DNA of 64,000 nt from the NCBI RefSeq assembly GCF_000763375.1, contig NZ_JPSY01000001.1, positions 434,001 through 498,000 of the forward strand, in the 5' to 3' direction. The position numbers were made by a program, and so were the translations under genes. Positions 56,298 to 64,000 of this stretch are shown one piece after another. The notes under the pieces were generated by a model. That model worked only from the letters and a program-made list of their open reading frames with translations. It did not search any database and had not been told where the DNA came from. The DNA is from Microbacterium profundi. Its GTDB lineage: Bacteria; Actinomycetota; Actinomycetes; Actinomycetales; Microbacteriaceae. Positions within the stretch are counted from its first letter, which is position 1. Every line of letters starts with the position of its first letter.

Positions 56298-57215
56298 ATG
56301 ACGACTGATTTCACTGCGACGCTCGGAAGCACAGGCATCCGGCGCCGTGAGAAGCGCGACTGGAAGGGATGGGCCTTCGTCGGCCCGTTCATGGTCGTGT
56401 TCGCCCTCGTGTTCCTCACCCCGCTCGCCTACGCGATGTACTTGAGCTTCTTCCAGGAGAAGCTCATCGGCGGCACGGCGTTCGTGGGGCTCGACAACTA
56501 CGTCCGCGCCCTCACCGACTCGCAGTTCTGGGAAGCGTTCGGACGCGTCCTGATCTTCCTCGTCATCCAGGTGCCGATCATGCTCGTGCTCGCCCTCGGA
56601 GCAGCGCTCGCACTCGACAGCGCGAGGCTCCGCGGCGCCTCGTTCTTCCGCATCCTGATCTTCCTGCCGTATGCGGTTCCTGCCGTCGTCGCCGTGCTGA
56701 TGTGGGGGTACATCTACGGCGACCAGTTCGGGCTCACGGCGAATTTCAACGACTTCCTCGGGTTCGATGCGCTGACGCCGTTCGCGAAGGAATGGATGCT
56801 GGTCTCGATCGGCAACATCGTCACGTGGGAGTTCGTCGGCTACAACATGCTGATCTTCTACTCCTCGCTCAAGACCATCCCCACCGACATGTACGAGGCC
56901 GCCTCACTCGACGGCGCCGGCGCGTGGCGCACGATCTTCTCGATCAAGATCCCGTCCGTGCGCGGCGCTCTCGTGATCGCCAGCATCTTCTCGATCATCG
57001 GCAGCTTCCAGCTCTTCAACGAACCCAACATCCTGCGCCCTCTCGCCCCGAACGTGATCACCACGTATTTCACGCCCAACATGTACGCGTACAACCTGTC
57101 GTTCGCGGGCCAGCAGTTCAATTACGCCGCAACGATCGCGATCATCATGGGCATCATCACCGCCGTGATCGCCTACGTCGTGCAGCTGCGCGGCTCGAAG
57201 ACGGAGGTGCGCTGA
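56298..57215 (+). CDS. Sugar ABC transporter permease (MalF-type)
   Basis: This 305-residue permease has six predicted membrane helices and the ATPase-contact EAA loop EAASLDGAGAWRTIFSIKIP near residues 198–217. The N-terminus is cytoplasmic and basic (RRREKRDWKG). With the second permease and the binding lipoprotein it forms a CUT1-type importer. No ATPase gene is in the operon, so a shared MsiK-type ATPase encoded elsewhere is expected, as is common in actinobacteria. Confidence 0.93.
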   Translation: MTTDFTATLGSTGIRRREKRDWKGWAFVGPFMVVFALVFLTPLAYAMYLSFFQEKLIGGTAFVGLDNYVRALTDSQFWEAFGRVLIFLVIQVPIMLVLALGAALALDSARLRGASFFRILIFLPYAVPAVVAVLMWGYIYGDQFGLTANFNDFLGFDALTPFAKEWMLVSIGNIVTWEFVGYNMLIFYSSLKTIPTDMYEAASLDGAGAWRTIFSIKIPSVRGALVIASIFSIIGSFQLFNEPNILRPLAPNVITTYFTPNMYAYNLSFAGQQFNYAATIAIIMGIITAVIAYVVQLRGSKTEVR

Positions 57216-57216
57216 G

Positions 57217-58107
57217 ATGGCGCTCGCATTCAACCGTCAGGCGACCAAGCGCCACGACCCGATGAACCCGCGCAAGTCGAACACGTTGCTGATCGTCATG
57301 GTCATTTACGCCCTGTACACGCTGGTGCCCTTGGTCTGGTTGCTGTTCAGCTCGACCAAGACCCAGGCCGGCCTGTTCTCCTCCTTCGGCCTGTGGTTCT
57401 CCGACGACTTCGCGTTCTTCGACAACCTCGCGGCCACGTTCTCGTACCGCGACGGGATCTTCCTGCGCTGGCTCGGCAACACGCTGCTCTACGTCGTGGT
57501 CGGCGCGGGAGGCGCGACCCTGCTCGCGACGATGGCCGGATACGGACTCGCCAAGTATCGCTTCCCAGGTCGTCGTGCGGTCTTCGCCGTCGTCCTCGGA
57601 GCAGTGGCAGTGCCGGGCACCGCTCTCGCCGTGCCGACGTTCCTGCTCTTCAGCGAACTCGGCCTGACGAACACTCCGTGGGCGGTGATCATCCCCTCGC
57701 TCATCAGCCCCTTCGGCCTGTACCTCATCTGGGTGTTCGCGACGGAATCCGTGCCCACCGAACTGCTGGAAGCCGCCCGCATCGACGGCGCAGGCGAGTT
57801 CCGCACCTTCTTCACCATCTCGATGCGCCTGCTCGCCCCCGGCATCGTCACGGTCGCGCTGTTCACGGTCGTCGCGACGTGGAACAACTACTTCCTGCCG
57901 CTGATCATGCTCTCCGACCCGGACTGGTACCCGCTGACCGTCGGACTCAACCAGTGGAGCAACCAGGCCATCGGCGCGGGCTCTCAGCCCATCTACAACC
58001 TCGTGATCATGGGCTCGCTGCTCACGATCATCCCGATCGTGATCGCATTCCTGCTCCTGCAGCGCTTCTGGCAGTCCGGGCTCACCGCCGGAAGCGTCAA
58101 GCAGTAG
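57217..58107 (+). CDS. Sugar ABC transporter permease (MalG-type)
   Basis: This 296-residue permease starts one base after the first permease stop. It has six predicted helices and the EAA loop EAARIDGAGEFRTFFTISMRLLAPG near residues 186–210. The last helices read WNNYFLPLIML and LLTIIPIVIAFLLLQRFW. It pairs with the MalF-type permease to form the channel. Substrate identity is suggested by the downstream beta-galactosidase, probably a galactoside. Confidence 0.93.
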   Translation: MALAFNRQATKRHDPMNPRKSNTLLIVMVIYALYTLVPLVWLLFSSTKTQAGLFSSFGLWFSDDFAFFDNLAATFSYRDGIFLRWLGNTLLYVVVGAGGATLLATMAGYGLAKYRFPGRRAVFAVVLGAVAVPGTALAVPTFLLFSELGLTNTPWAVIIPSLISPFGLYLIWVFATESVPTELLEAARIDGAGEFRTFFTISMRLLAPGIVTVALFTVVATWNNYFLPLIMLSDPDWYPLTVGLNQWSNQAIGAGSQPIYNLVIMGSLLTIIPIVIAFLLLQRFWQSGLTAGSVKQ

Positions 58108-58171
58108 TGCTGATCCCCCACGCCCGCACCACCCAGAACATCACCAGCACCACCCCGAAAGGAACACAGCA

Positions 58172-59524
58172 ATGAAGCACATTCCCTCCGCTGCGACCCG
58201 CCGTGCACTCACGGCACTCGCAGCAGGAACAGTGGCCGCGATCGCACTGGCAGGCTGCGGCGCCGGCGCCGGCGGCTCGGACAGCACCGGCGACGGATCA
58301 TTCGACTCGATCGAAGCCGCCCTCGAAACCGGCGGCGAGATCACGTACTGGTCCTGGACCCCGTCGGCTGAGGCGCAGGTCGCCGCGTTCGAGAAGGCCT
58401 ATCCGAACGTGAAGGTCAACCTCGTCAACGCGGGCACCAACAACGAGGAGTACACCAAGCTGCAGAACGCCATCAAGGCGGGATCCGGCGCGCCGGATGT
58501 CGTGCAGGTCGAGTACTACGCCTTCCCGCAGTTCGCCCTCACCGATGCGTTCGTCGATCTCTCCCAGTACGGCTTCGGCGACTTCGAGGACGACTACACG
58601 GCATCCACCTGGAACTCCGTCACCGACGGCGACGCCATCTACGGCCTTCCGCAGGACTCCGGCCCCATGGCGCTGTTCTACAACAAGACCGTCTTCGACG
58701 CGGCCGGCGTCGCCGTGCCGACCACGTGGGACGAGTACTACGAGGCGGCCAAGGCCATCCACGCCGCAGACCCGAACGCGTACATCACCAACGACATCGG
58801 CGACGCCGGCTTCGCCACCAGCATGATCTGGCAGGCCGGCGGGCAGCCGTTCGCGACCTCCGGAACCGACGTCACGCTCGACCTTCAGGACGAGGGTTCG
58901 AAGAAGTGGGCCGACAACTGGAATCGGCTGGTCCAGGAGGACCTGCTCGCCCCGTACGGCAGCTGGAGCGATGAGTGGTTCCGCGGTCTCGGCGACGGCA
59001 GTCTCGCCACGCTCGTGATCGGCGCCTGGATGCCGGGCAACCTGATCTCCGGTGCGCCGGACGGCTCCGGCGACTGGCGCGTCGCGCCGATGCCGACCTA
59101 CGACGGCACCGCGGCGACTGCCGAGAACGGCGGCGGCGGACAGGCCGTCACGAAGCAGAGCGAGAACGCCGAGCTGGCAGCCGGCTTCCTGTGGTGGCTG
59201 AACAACAGCGACGAGAGCATCTCGACGTTCCTCGAGTCGGGTGGCTTCCCGTCGACGACGGCCGAGCTCTCGAGCGAGGAGTTCCTCAGCGACGCGCCGG
59301 AGTACTTCGGCGGACAGAAGATCAACGAAGTGCTCGCCGCCGCGGCGGACGACGTGGTCGAAGGCTGGAACTACCTGCCCTACCAGGTGTACGCGAACAG
59401 CATCTTCGGCGACACCGTCGGTCAGTCGTACCAGAACGGCACGGACCTCAATGAAGGTCTCACTGCCTGGCAGGACGCGCTGGCCGAGTACGGCGACAGC
59501 CAGGGCTTCAGCGTCAACAAGTGA
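58172..59524 (+). CDS. Sugar-binding lipoprotein of the ABC transporter
   Basis: This 450-residue extracellular solute-binding protein (family 1) has a lipoprotein signal peptide with lipobox ALAGC (Cys29), then a Gly/Ser linker. The bilobed binding domain has the usual ITYWSWTPSAEAQVAAFEKAYPNVKVNLV start and VYGLPQDSGPMALFYNKTVF-type middle. It would deliver the sugar to the two permeases. The gap before it (58108–58171) is short and ends in a GAAAGGAA ribosome site. Confidence 0.94.
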   Translation: MKHIPSAATRRALTALAAGTVAAIALAGCGAGAGGSDSTGDGSFDSIEAALETGGEITYWSWTPSAEAQVAAFEKAYPNVKVNLVNAGTNNEEYTKLQNAIKAGSGAPDVVQVEYYAFPQFALTDAFVDLSQYGFGDFEDDYTASTWNSVTDGDAIYGLPQDSGPMALFYNKTVFDAAGVAVPTTWDEYYEAAKAIHAADPNAYITNDIGDAGFATSMIWQAGGQPFATSGTDVTLDLQDEGSKKWADNWNRLVQEDLLAPYGSWSDEWFRGLGDGSLATLVIGAWMPGNLISGAPDGSGDWRVAPMPTYDGTAATAENGGGGQAVTKQSENAELAAGFLWWLNNSDESISTFLESGGFPSTTAELSSEEFLSDAPEYFGGQKINEVLAAAADDVVEGWNYLPYQVYANSIFGDTVGQSYQNGTDLNEGLTAWQDALAEYGDSQGFSVNK

Positions 59525-59583
59525 CCGCAATCGGGCCGGGCGGGCTCTATCCCGCCCGGCCCCATTCATCGAAAGCGCAGTAC

Positions 59584-61344
59584 GTGAGCACCTTCTCCAT
59601 CGGCGACACCGACTTCCTCCGTGACGGCCGGGCGCACCAGATCATCTCCGGAGCCATCCATTACTTCCGCGTGCATCCGGATCAGTGGCGCGACCGCATC
59701 CGCAAGGCCCGGCTGATGGGCCTGAACACGATCGAGACCTATGTCGCCTGGAACGCGCATGAACCGCGCCGTGGCGAGTGGAACGCCACGGGCTGGAACG
59801 ACCTCGGGCGCTTTCTCGACCTCGTGCGGGAAGAGGGCATGGATGCGATCGTCCGCCCTGGGCCGTACATATGCGCAGAATGGCATAACGGCGGACTTCC
59901 CACCTGGCTGGCGGCGGATGAGACCACGCTGCGCACCTCCGACCCCGACTACCTCGCCGACGTCACCGACTATCTCCGACGCGTGTATGAGATCGTCGCC
60001 CCTCGGCAGATCCAGCGCGGAGGCCCGGTCGTCCTCGTGCAGATCGAGAACGAGTACGGCGCATACGGATCCGACAAGGCGTACCTGGAAGAACTCGTTC
60101 GCGTCACGCAGAGCTCCGGCATCACCGTGCCCCTGACCACTGTCGACCAGCCGGTCGACCAGATGCTCGCAGACGGCAGCCTCGCAGGCCTCCACCGCAC
60201 CGGCTCCTTCGGCTCCCGCGTTCCCGAACGCCTCGCCACGCTCCGCCGGCATCAGGCGACCGGTCCGCTCATGTGCTCGGAGTTCTGGGACGGCTGGTTC
60301 GACTGGTGGGGCGGCATCCATCACACCACCGAGGTCGCCGCCAGCGCCGACGACCTCGACGCGCTGCTGAGCGCCGGGGCGTCCGTAAATATCTACATGT
60401 TCCACGGCGGCACGAACTTCGGCCTCACCAACGGCGCGAATCACAAGGGCCGCTACCTTCCTCTCGTGACGTCGTACGACTACGACGCCCCGCTGGACGA
60501 GGCCGGCAATCCGACAGAGAAGTACTACGCGCTGCGCGATGTGATCGCGAAGCACGCACCAGTGCCGGACGAGCTGCCGGAGGCGGGCTCTCCCGCGCCG
60601 TCGTTCACCGTGCCGCTGCAGCACGCCGGCCCCTGGTCGGATGCCGGCACCACCGCCGCGCCGTCCTCCTCCGCCGAGTGCCCGGCCACCTTCGACGAGC
60701 TCGGGCACCTGAGCGCGCTCGTGCGTTACGACGTCGAGCTGCCAGAGTTCCACGCACCGGCGATGCTGACCGTCGACGACATCCGCGACCTCGCCTGGGT
60801 GAGCGTGGACGGCCGGAGCGTCGGCACCCTCGCCCGCACGCGCCACGATCACGCCGTCTCGATCCCACCGGGGCGCACCCTCAGCATCCTCGTCGAGGAT
60901 CAGGGACGCGTGAACTACGGCGACCGTCTCGGGGAGGAGAAGGGCCTCATCGGCGTACCGCTTCTCGACGGCGAGCCGCTTCGCAATTGGCGCTCGATGC
61001 CCCTGGACGTCGCGGCGATCGCCGACACGGTCGCAGCCGGCGACACGGCGACGTCCACGGACTCGGATGCCGCCGAGGCTCCGTCCGCGTGGATCGGCGA
61101 CTTCGATCTGCGAGCCGAATCCGATCTGTTCCTCGACACCGCAGGCTGGGGCAAGGGGTACGCGTTCGTGAACGGGTTCTTCCTCGGCCGGTACTGGCGC
61201 AACGGACCGCAGCGCTCGCTCTACGTCCCTGCCCCCGTGACGCGCCGAGGAAGCAACCGGGTCGTCGTGCTCGAGCTCGAGCATCTGCTGACCGCTCACG
61301 CGCAGTTCCTCCCCGGCCTCGCACTCGGCGACCACGAAGAATGA
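59584..61344 (+). CDS. GH35 beta-galactosidase
   Basis: This 586-residue glycoside hydrolase family 35 enzyme has a TIM barrel with acid/base Glu157 in QIENEYGAYG and nucleophile Glu233 in MCSEFWDGWFDWWG, plus RPGPYICAEWHNGG and YMFHGGTNFGLTNGAN. Beta-sandwich domains follow, ending in GFFLGRYWRNGPQRSLYVP. There is no signal peptide, so it acts in the cytoplasm on imported galactosides. The frame is open to 59521, but GTG 59584 is preferred: it begins the conserved FSIGDTDFLRDG. Confidence 0.94.
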   Translation: MSTFSIGDTDFLRDGRAHQIISGAIHYFRVHPDQWRDRIRKARLMGLNTIETYVAWNAHEPRRGEWNATGWNDLGRFLDLVREEGMDAIVRPGPYICAEWHNGGLPTWLAADETTLRTSDPDYLADVTDYLRRVYEIVAPRQIQRGGPVVLVQIENEYGAYGSDKAYLEELVRVTQSSGITVPLTTVDQPVDQMLADGSLAGLHRTGSFGSRVPERLATLRRHQATGPLMCSEFWDGWFDWWGGIHHTTEVAASADDLDALLSAGASVNIYMFHGGTNFGLTNGANHKGRYLPLVTSYDYDAPLDEAGNPTEKYYALRDVIAKHAPVPDELPEAGSPAPSFTVPLQHAGPWSDAGTTAAPSSSAECPATFDELGHLSALVRYDVELPEFHAPAMLTVDDIRDLAWVSVDGRSVGTLARTRHDHAVSIPPGRTLSILVEDQGRVNYGDRLGEEKGLIGVPLLDGEPLRNWRSMPLDVAAIADTVAAGDTATSTDSDAAEAPSAWIGDFDLRAESDLFLDTAGWGKGYAFVNGFFLGRYWRNGPQRSLYVPAPVTRRGSNRVVVLELEHLLTAHAQFLPGLALGDHEE

Positions 61345-61437
61345 CGCGCTGCCTCGAGATCGCACAGCAGACGTTCAGGGAGGCGTAAACTCCCCCGGGT
61401 GCTCCTTCCCCACGAGCACGACGAACGCCAGGAGATC

Positions 61438-62820
61438 ATGAGTACCGTAGTGAAACCCGCCAACCCCCGCTCCCGGGTCATCCTCGCGAGCCTCGTCGGC
61501 ACGACCATCGAGTTCTACGACTTCTACGCGTACGCGACAGCCGCCGTCCTCGTCTTCCCGGTCCTGTTCTTCCCCAGTGACAACGCCACGGCGTCGCTGC
61601 TGGCATCATTCGCCGTCTTCGGCGCGGCGATGGTCGCGCGTCCGATCGGCGCGATGGTCTTCGGCCACTTCGGCGACAAGTACGGCCGTAAAGCGACGCT
61701 CGTGGCCTCGCTGCTCACGATGGGCATCGCGACGTTCGTGATCGGACTGCTGCCGACGTTCCAGCAGATCGGCTGGGTGGCGCCGCTGCTGCTGCTCATC
61801 CTGCGTCTCGCTCAGGGATTCGCTCTCGGTGGTGAGTGGTCCGGTGCCGCACTCGTCGCGACCGAGAACGCACCGAAGGGCAAGCGCGCCTGGTACGGCT
61901 CGTTCCCGCAGCTGGGCGCTCCACTCGGCTTCATCATCGCGAACTTCATCTTCCTCGGCATCAACTGGGCGCTCCCGCACGGCGAGAACCCGTCTCTGCA
62001 GTCCGAGGCCTTCCTCGCCTGGGGCTGGCGCATTCCGTTCCTGTTCTCGGCGGTGATGGTCATCATCGGCTTGTGGGTACGGCTCAAGCTCGTGGAATCC
62101 GACACGTTCAAGCGCGCCGAGCAGAAGGGCGTCATCCGCAAGATGCCGCTTGCCACCGTGTTCCGCCACCATTGGAAGCACCTCATCCTCGGCACGTTCA
62201 TCATGCTGGCCACGTACGTGCTGTTCTACCTGATGACGAACTTCACGCTCGCATACGGCACGGCCTCGACCGACGCCGATGTGCCGGGAGCGGGCTTCGG
62301 GTACACCGACTTCGTGCTCATGCAGATCGTCGGCGTCGTCTTCTTCGGTATCTTCACGCTGCTCTCCGGCCCTGTCGCCGACGCGATCGGACGCCGGAAG
62401 CTGCTGCTGTGGGTCACGGGAGCGATCATCGTCTTCGGTCTCACCTTCAACGTGTTCCTGATGCCGCAGCTCGATCCGCAGTTCACCGGTGCGCTCACAC
62501 AGGCGTTCCTGGTGTTCGGCTTCATGCTGATGGGGATCACGTTCGGGCCGATGGGTGCGATGCTGCCCGAGCTGTTCCCGACGAATGTGCGCTATTCCGG
62601 TTCCGCCATCGCCTACAACGTCTCCTCGATCCTCGGTGCAGCGATCGCGCCTCTCATCGCCCTGAAGCTCTGGGAGTTCGCGGCGGGCGAGCCGTGGCTC
62701 GTCGGACTGTACCTGTCGGCGATGGGCGTGCTCACCTTCGTCGCGTTGATCCTGACGAAGGAGACGAAGGACAACGACTACGACGACGACCTCGGGCTCG
62801 CTGCCGCCGTCGAACTGTAG
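61438..62820 (+). CDS. MHS family (metabolite:H+ symporter) MFS transporter
   Basis: This 460-residue transporter has twelve helices and the MHS-type motifs GTTIEFYDFYAYATAA (helix 1), GHFGDKYGRKATL (loop 2–3) and RLAQGFALGGEWSGAALVATENAPKGKRAW (helix 4). MHS members such as ShiA and ProP carry shikimate, proline/betaine or dicarboxylates; the substrate here is unknown. ATG 61438 has AGGAG just upstream, preferred over the frame start at 61399. It follows the GH35 gene but need not belong to the same operon. Confidence 0.92.
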   Translation: MSTVVKPANPRSRVILASLVGTTIEFYDFYAYATAAVLVFPVLFFPSDNATASLLASFAVFGAAMVARPIGAMVFGHFGDKYGRKATLVASLLTMGIATFVIGLLPTFQQIGWVAPLLLLILRLAQGFALGGEWSGAALVATENAPKGKRAWYGSFPQLGAPLGFIIANFIFLGINWALPHGENPSLQSEAFLAWGWRIPFLFSAVMVIIGLWVRLKLVESDTFKRAEQKGVIRKMPLATVFRHHWKHLILGTFIMLATYVLFYLMTNFTLAYGTASTDADVPGAGFGYTDFVLMQIVGVVFFGIFTLLSGPVADAIGRRKLLLWVTGAIIVFGLTFNVFLMPQLDPQFTGALTQAFLVFGFMLMGITFGPMGAMLPELFPTNVRYSGSAIAYNVSSILGAAIAPLIALKLWEFAAGEPWLVGLYLSAMGVLTFVALILTKETKDNDYDDDLGLAAAVEL

Positions 62821-62884
62821 CGTGATTTCGCCGGGCTCGACGTGGAGGTATTCGATCCTTTCGAGGAGGAATGAAAGGTCGTGA

Positions 62885-63913
62885 TCAGCGGTAGTCCGCG
62901 GTGACAGTGCGGCGGATGCCGTCGAGAACGAGGCGCCCGCCGTATGGCACGATCCACTGCGGGCGAGTGTGCCCGAAGGGCACGCCGACGCAGATCACGG
63001 CATCCGGGTTGTAACGCCCGACGGTCTCGATCACGACGTCGCGCTGGGCATCACGCAGCGCCTGCGCTTCCTCCGCCGAGGGGTGAAAGTCGAAGTCGCT
63101 CACCGGCGGCCGCGCGACGACCACGCCTGATATGGCGGCCAGGATGCCGCGCTCCCCCAGTCCGCGCAACCAGCGCGCGACCCAGCTCGCGGGAGGGCGT
63201 TCTTCGCTCGTCTCGAGGAGCAGTATTGCGCCGTCGAGATCGGATGCCGCGGGCAGACGATCCGCCATCGCAAGTCCGTCGATCACTTCGAGGCACCCGC
63301 CCCAGGTGCGCCCCTCGACACGGCGCTCGGGGCCGGCCCACGTCCAGGGCGTCGTCGGCACCCGATCGCCATACTCCGTGAGGGCGCGAGGATCCTCCCA
63401 CCGACGTCCGACGTCTTCGGACTCACCCGGCTCGGTCAGCGCGATCTCGCCGCCGTCCAGCAGCGCCGCGCGCAGTGAACGCAGGTGGATGTCGTCGACC
63501 ACGGGGCCAGGGCCGAGGTGCACTGCGGTCGAACCGCCGTAGTAGCCGGCGACGCCGTGCTGCCACAGCCAGTTCAGGATGTTCGTGTTGTCGCTGTAGC
63601 CGATGAACGGTTTGGGGTCGGCCTGCGCGAGCGCAGCATCCAGATGCGGGACGACGAGGATCTGATCGTCGCCGCCGATGGTCGCTAGGATCGCGCGGAT
63701 TCTTGGATCAGCGAAGGCCGCATTGACATCGGCTGCTCGTGCCTCTGGGGTCGCGTCAAGAAGGCGCGTCGTCGGGTACTCGACCGGGACGAGGCCAGTC
63801 AGGTCTGTGATCCTGCGCAGCGCCTGCTCGTGCAACACGGGAGCGACGGCAGGGGCGGCGAAGGACGGGGACAGGACGGCGACGTGGTCACCGGGGACGA
63901 GCTTCGAAGGCAT
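62885..63913 (-). CDS. S66 family peptidase (LD-carboxypeptidase / MccF-like)
   Basis: This 342-residue serine peptidase has the S66 nucleophile Ser107 in IGYSDNT, with the N-terminal motif LVPGDHVAVLSPS and IRAILATIGGDDQ. The catalytic Glu/His are expected in LLLETSEERP and CVGVPFGHTRPQWIVPYG. Members trim peptidoglycan tetrapeptides (LdcA) or cleave microcin C-like antibiotics (MccF). The presence of W- and P-rich inserts resembles the MccF group, but this is not decisive. ATG 63913 is preferred over 63952. Confidence 0.88.
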   Translation of the reverse strand: MPSKLVPGDHVAVLSPSFAAPAVAPVLHEQALRRITDLTGLVPVEYPTTRLLDATPEARAADVNAAFADPRIRAILATIGGDDQILVVPHLDAALAQADPKPFIGYSDNTNILNWLWQHGVAGYYGGSTAVHLGPGPVVDDIHLRSLRAALLDGGEIALTEPGESEDVGRRWEDPRALTEYGDRVPTTPWTWAGPERRVEGRTWGGCLEVIDGLAMADRLPAASDLDGAILLLETSEERPPASWVARWLRGLGERGILAAISGVVVARPPVSDFDFHPSAEEAQALRDAQRDVVIETVGRYNPDAVICVGVPFGHTRPQWIVPYGGRLVLDGIRRTVTADYR

Positions 63914-64000
63914 CCCACCATTGTGTCCGAAGCCCCGGTCGCAGCATCCCACAAGCGTCGATCGATGTTGACAGATACTCCTGGCAGGCGATCGCCAGCG

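Overview
The window is high-GC actinobacterial chromosome. Codon use, GTG starts, 4-bp ATGA/GTGA gene overlaps and gene order (mazG–eno–divIC–DUF501–S8 protease; ispH/xseA/xseB/DUF4245/carbonic anhydrase/fumC; FMN riboswitch–ribD–ribE–ribBA–ribH) point to Microbacteriaceae, most likely Microbacterium or a close relative. This assignment rests on recognition of families and gene order, not on a database search.

Layout. 1–5617: right end of a defence region, with a helical protein cut by the window edge, an AAA/ORC-like ATPase and a complete type I restriction HsdR subunit. HsdM and HsdS, if present, lie to the left. 5628–12388: MOSC protein, DUF6264-like membrane protein, ispH, xseA, xseB, DUF4245 protein, beta-carbonic anhydrase, fumC. 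12389–13835: a small accessory patch with three 87-bp palindromic elements, a truncated ASCH gene and an AbiEi-HTH/DUF559 nuclease-like gene. 13836–24632: PIN-PhoH ATPase, class V aminotransferase, a 17/18-bp tandem repeat array, uppS, a TrhA/hemolysin III protein, a broken luxS, DUF4307 protein, greA, ilvA, an AI-2E-family permease, a YcaQ-like protein and LemA. 24702–40737: lactone oxidase, DSD1-like PLP enzyme, a tRNA with UAA anticodon, NDH-2, S8 protease, DUF501, DivIC/FtsB-like protein, enolase, O-methyltransferase, a GntR/CPBP membrane-protease operon, APC permease, GDSL hydrolase, hisS, mazG, nhaA. 40809–49484: ppc, gdhA, gamma-carbonic anhydrase-like protein, mfd. 49561–55145: GNAT, Fpg/Nei glycosylase, FMN riboswitch and the complete riboflavin operon, small membrane protein. 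55153–63913: LacI regulator with twin operators, sugar ABC transporter without its own ATPase, GH35 beta-galactosidase, MHS-family transporter, S66 LD-carboxypeptidase.

How it works together. Most of the window is housekeeping: isoprenoid and cell-wall lipid carrier (ispH, uppS), central carbon and nitrogen (fumC, eno, ppc, gdhA, ilvA), DNA repair (xseAB, mfd, Fpg/Nei, YcaQ-like), respiration (NDH-2) and flavin synthesis under FMN control. The last 9 kb looks like an inducible beta-galactoside uptake and hydrolysis unit.

Most unusual signals. (1) Three 87-bp palindromes with identical 37-13-37 geometry, built from a 19-bp unit, sit around a DUF559 nuclease-like gene, and one abuts a gene truncated exactly at its edge. 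(2) Two uncharacterised genes precede hsdR. (3) luxS carries an internal frameshifting deletion. (4) Copies of a dispersed repeat (cttcgacaggctcag family) are translated in frame inside hisS, ppc and ribE. (5) Two tandem stem-loops lie directly before the greA ribosome site. (6) A UAA-anticodon tRNA has a short (class I) variable loop.
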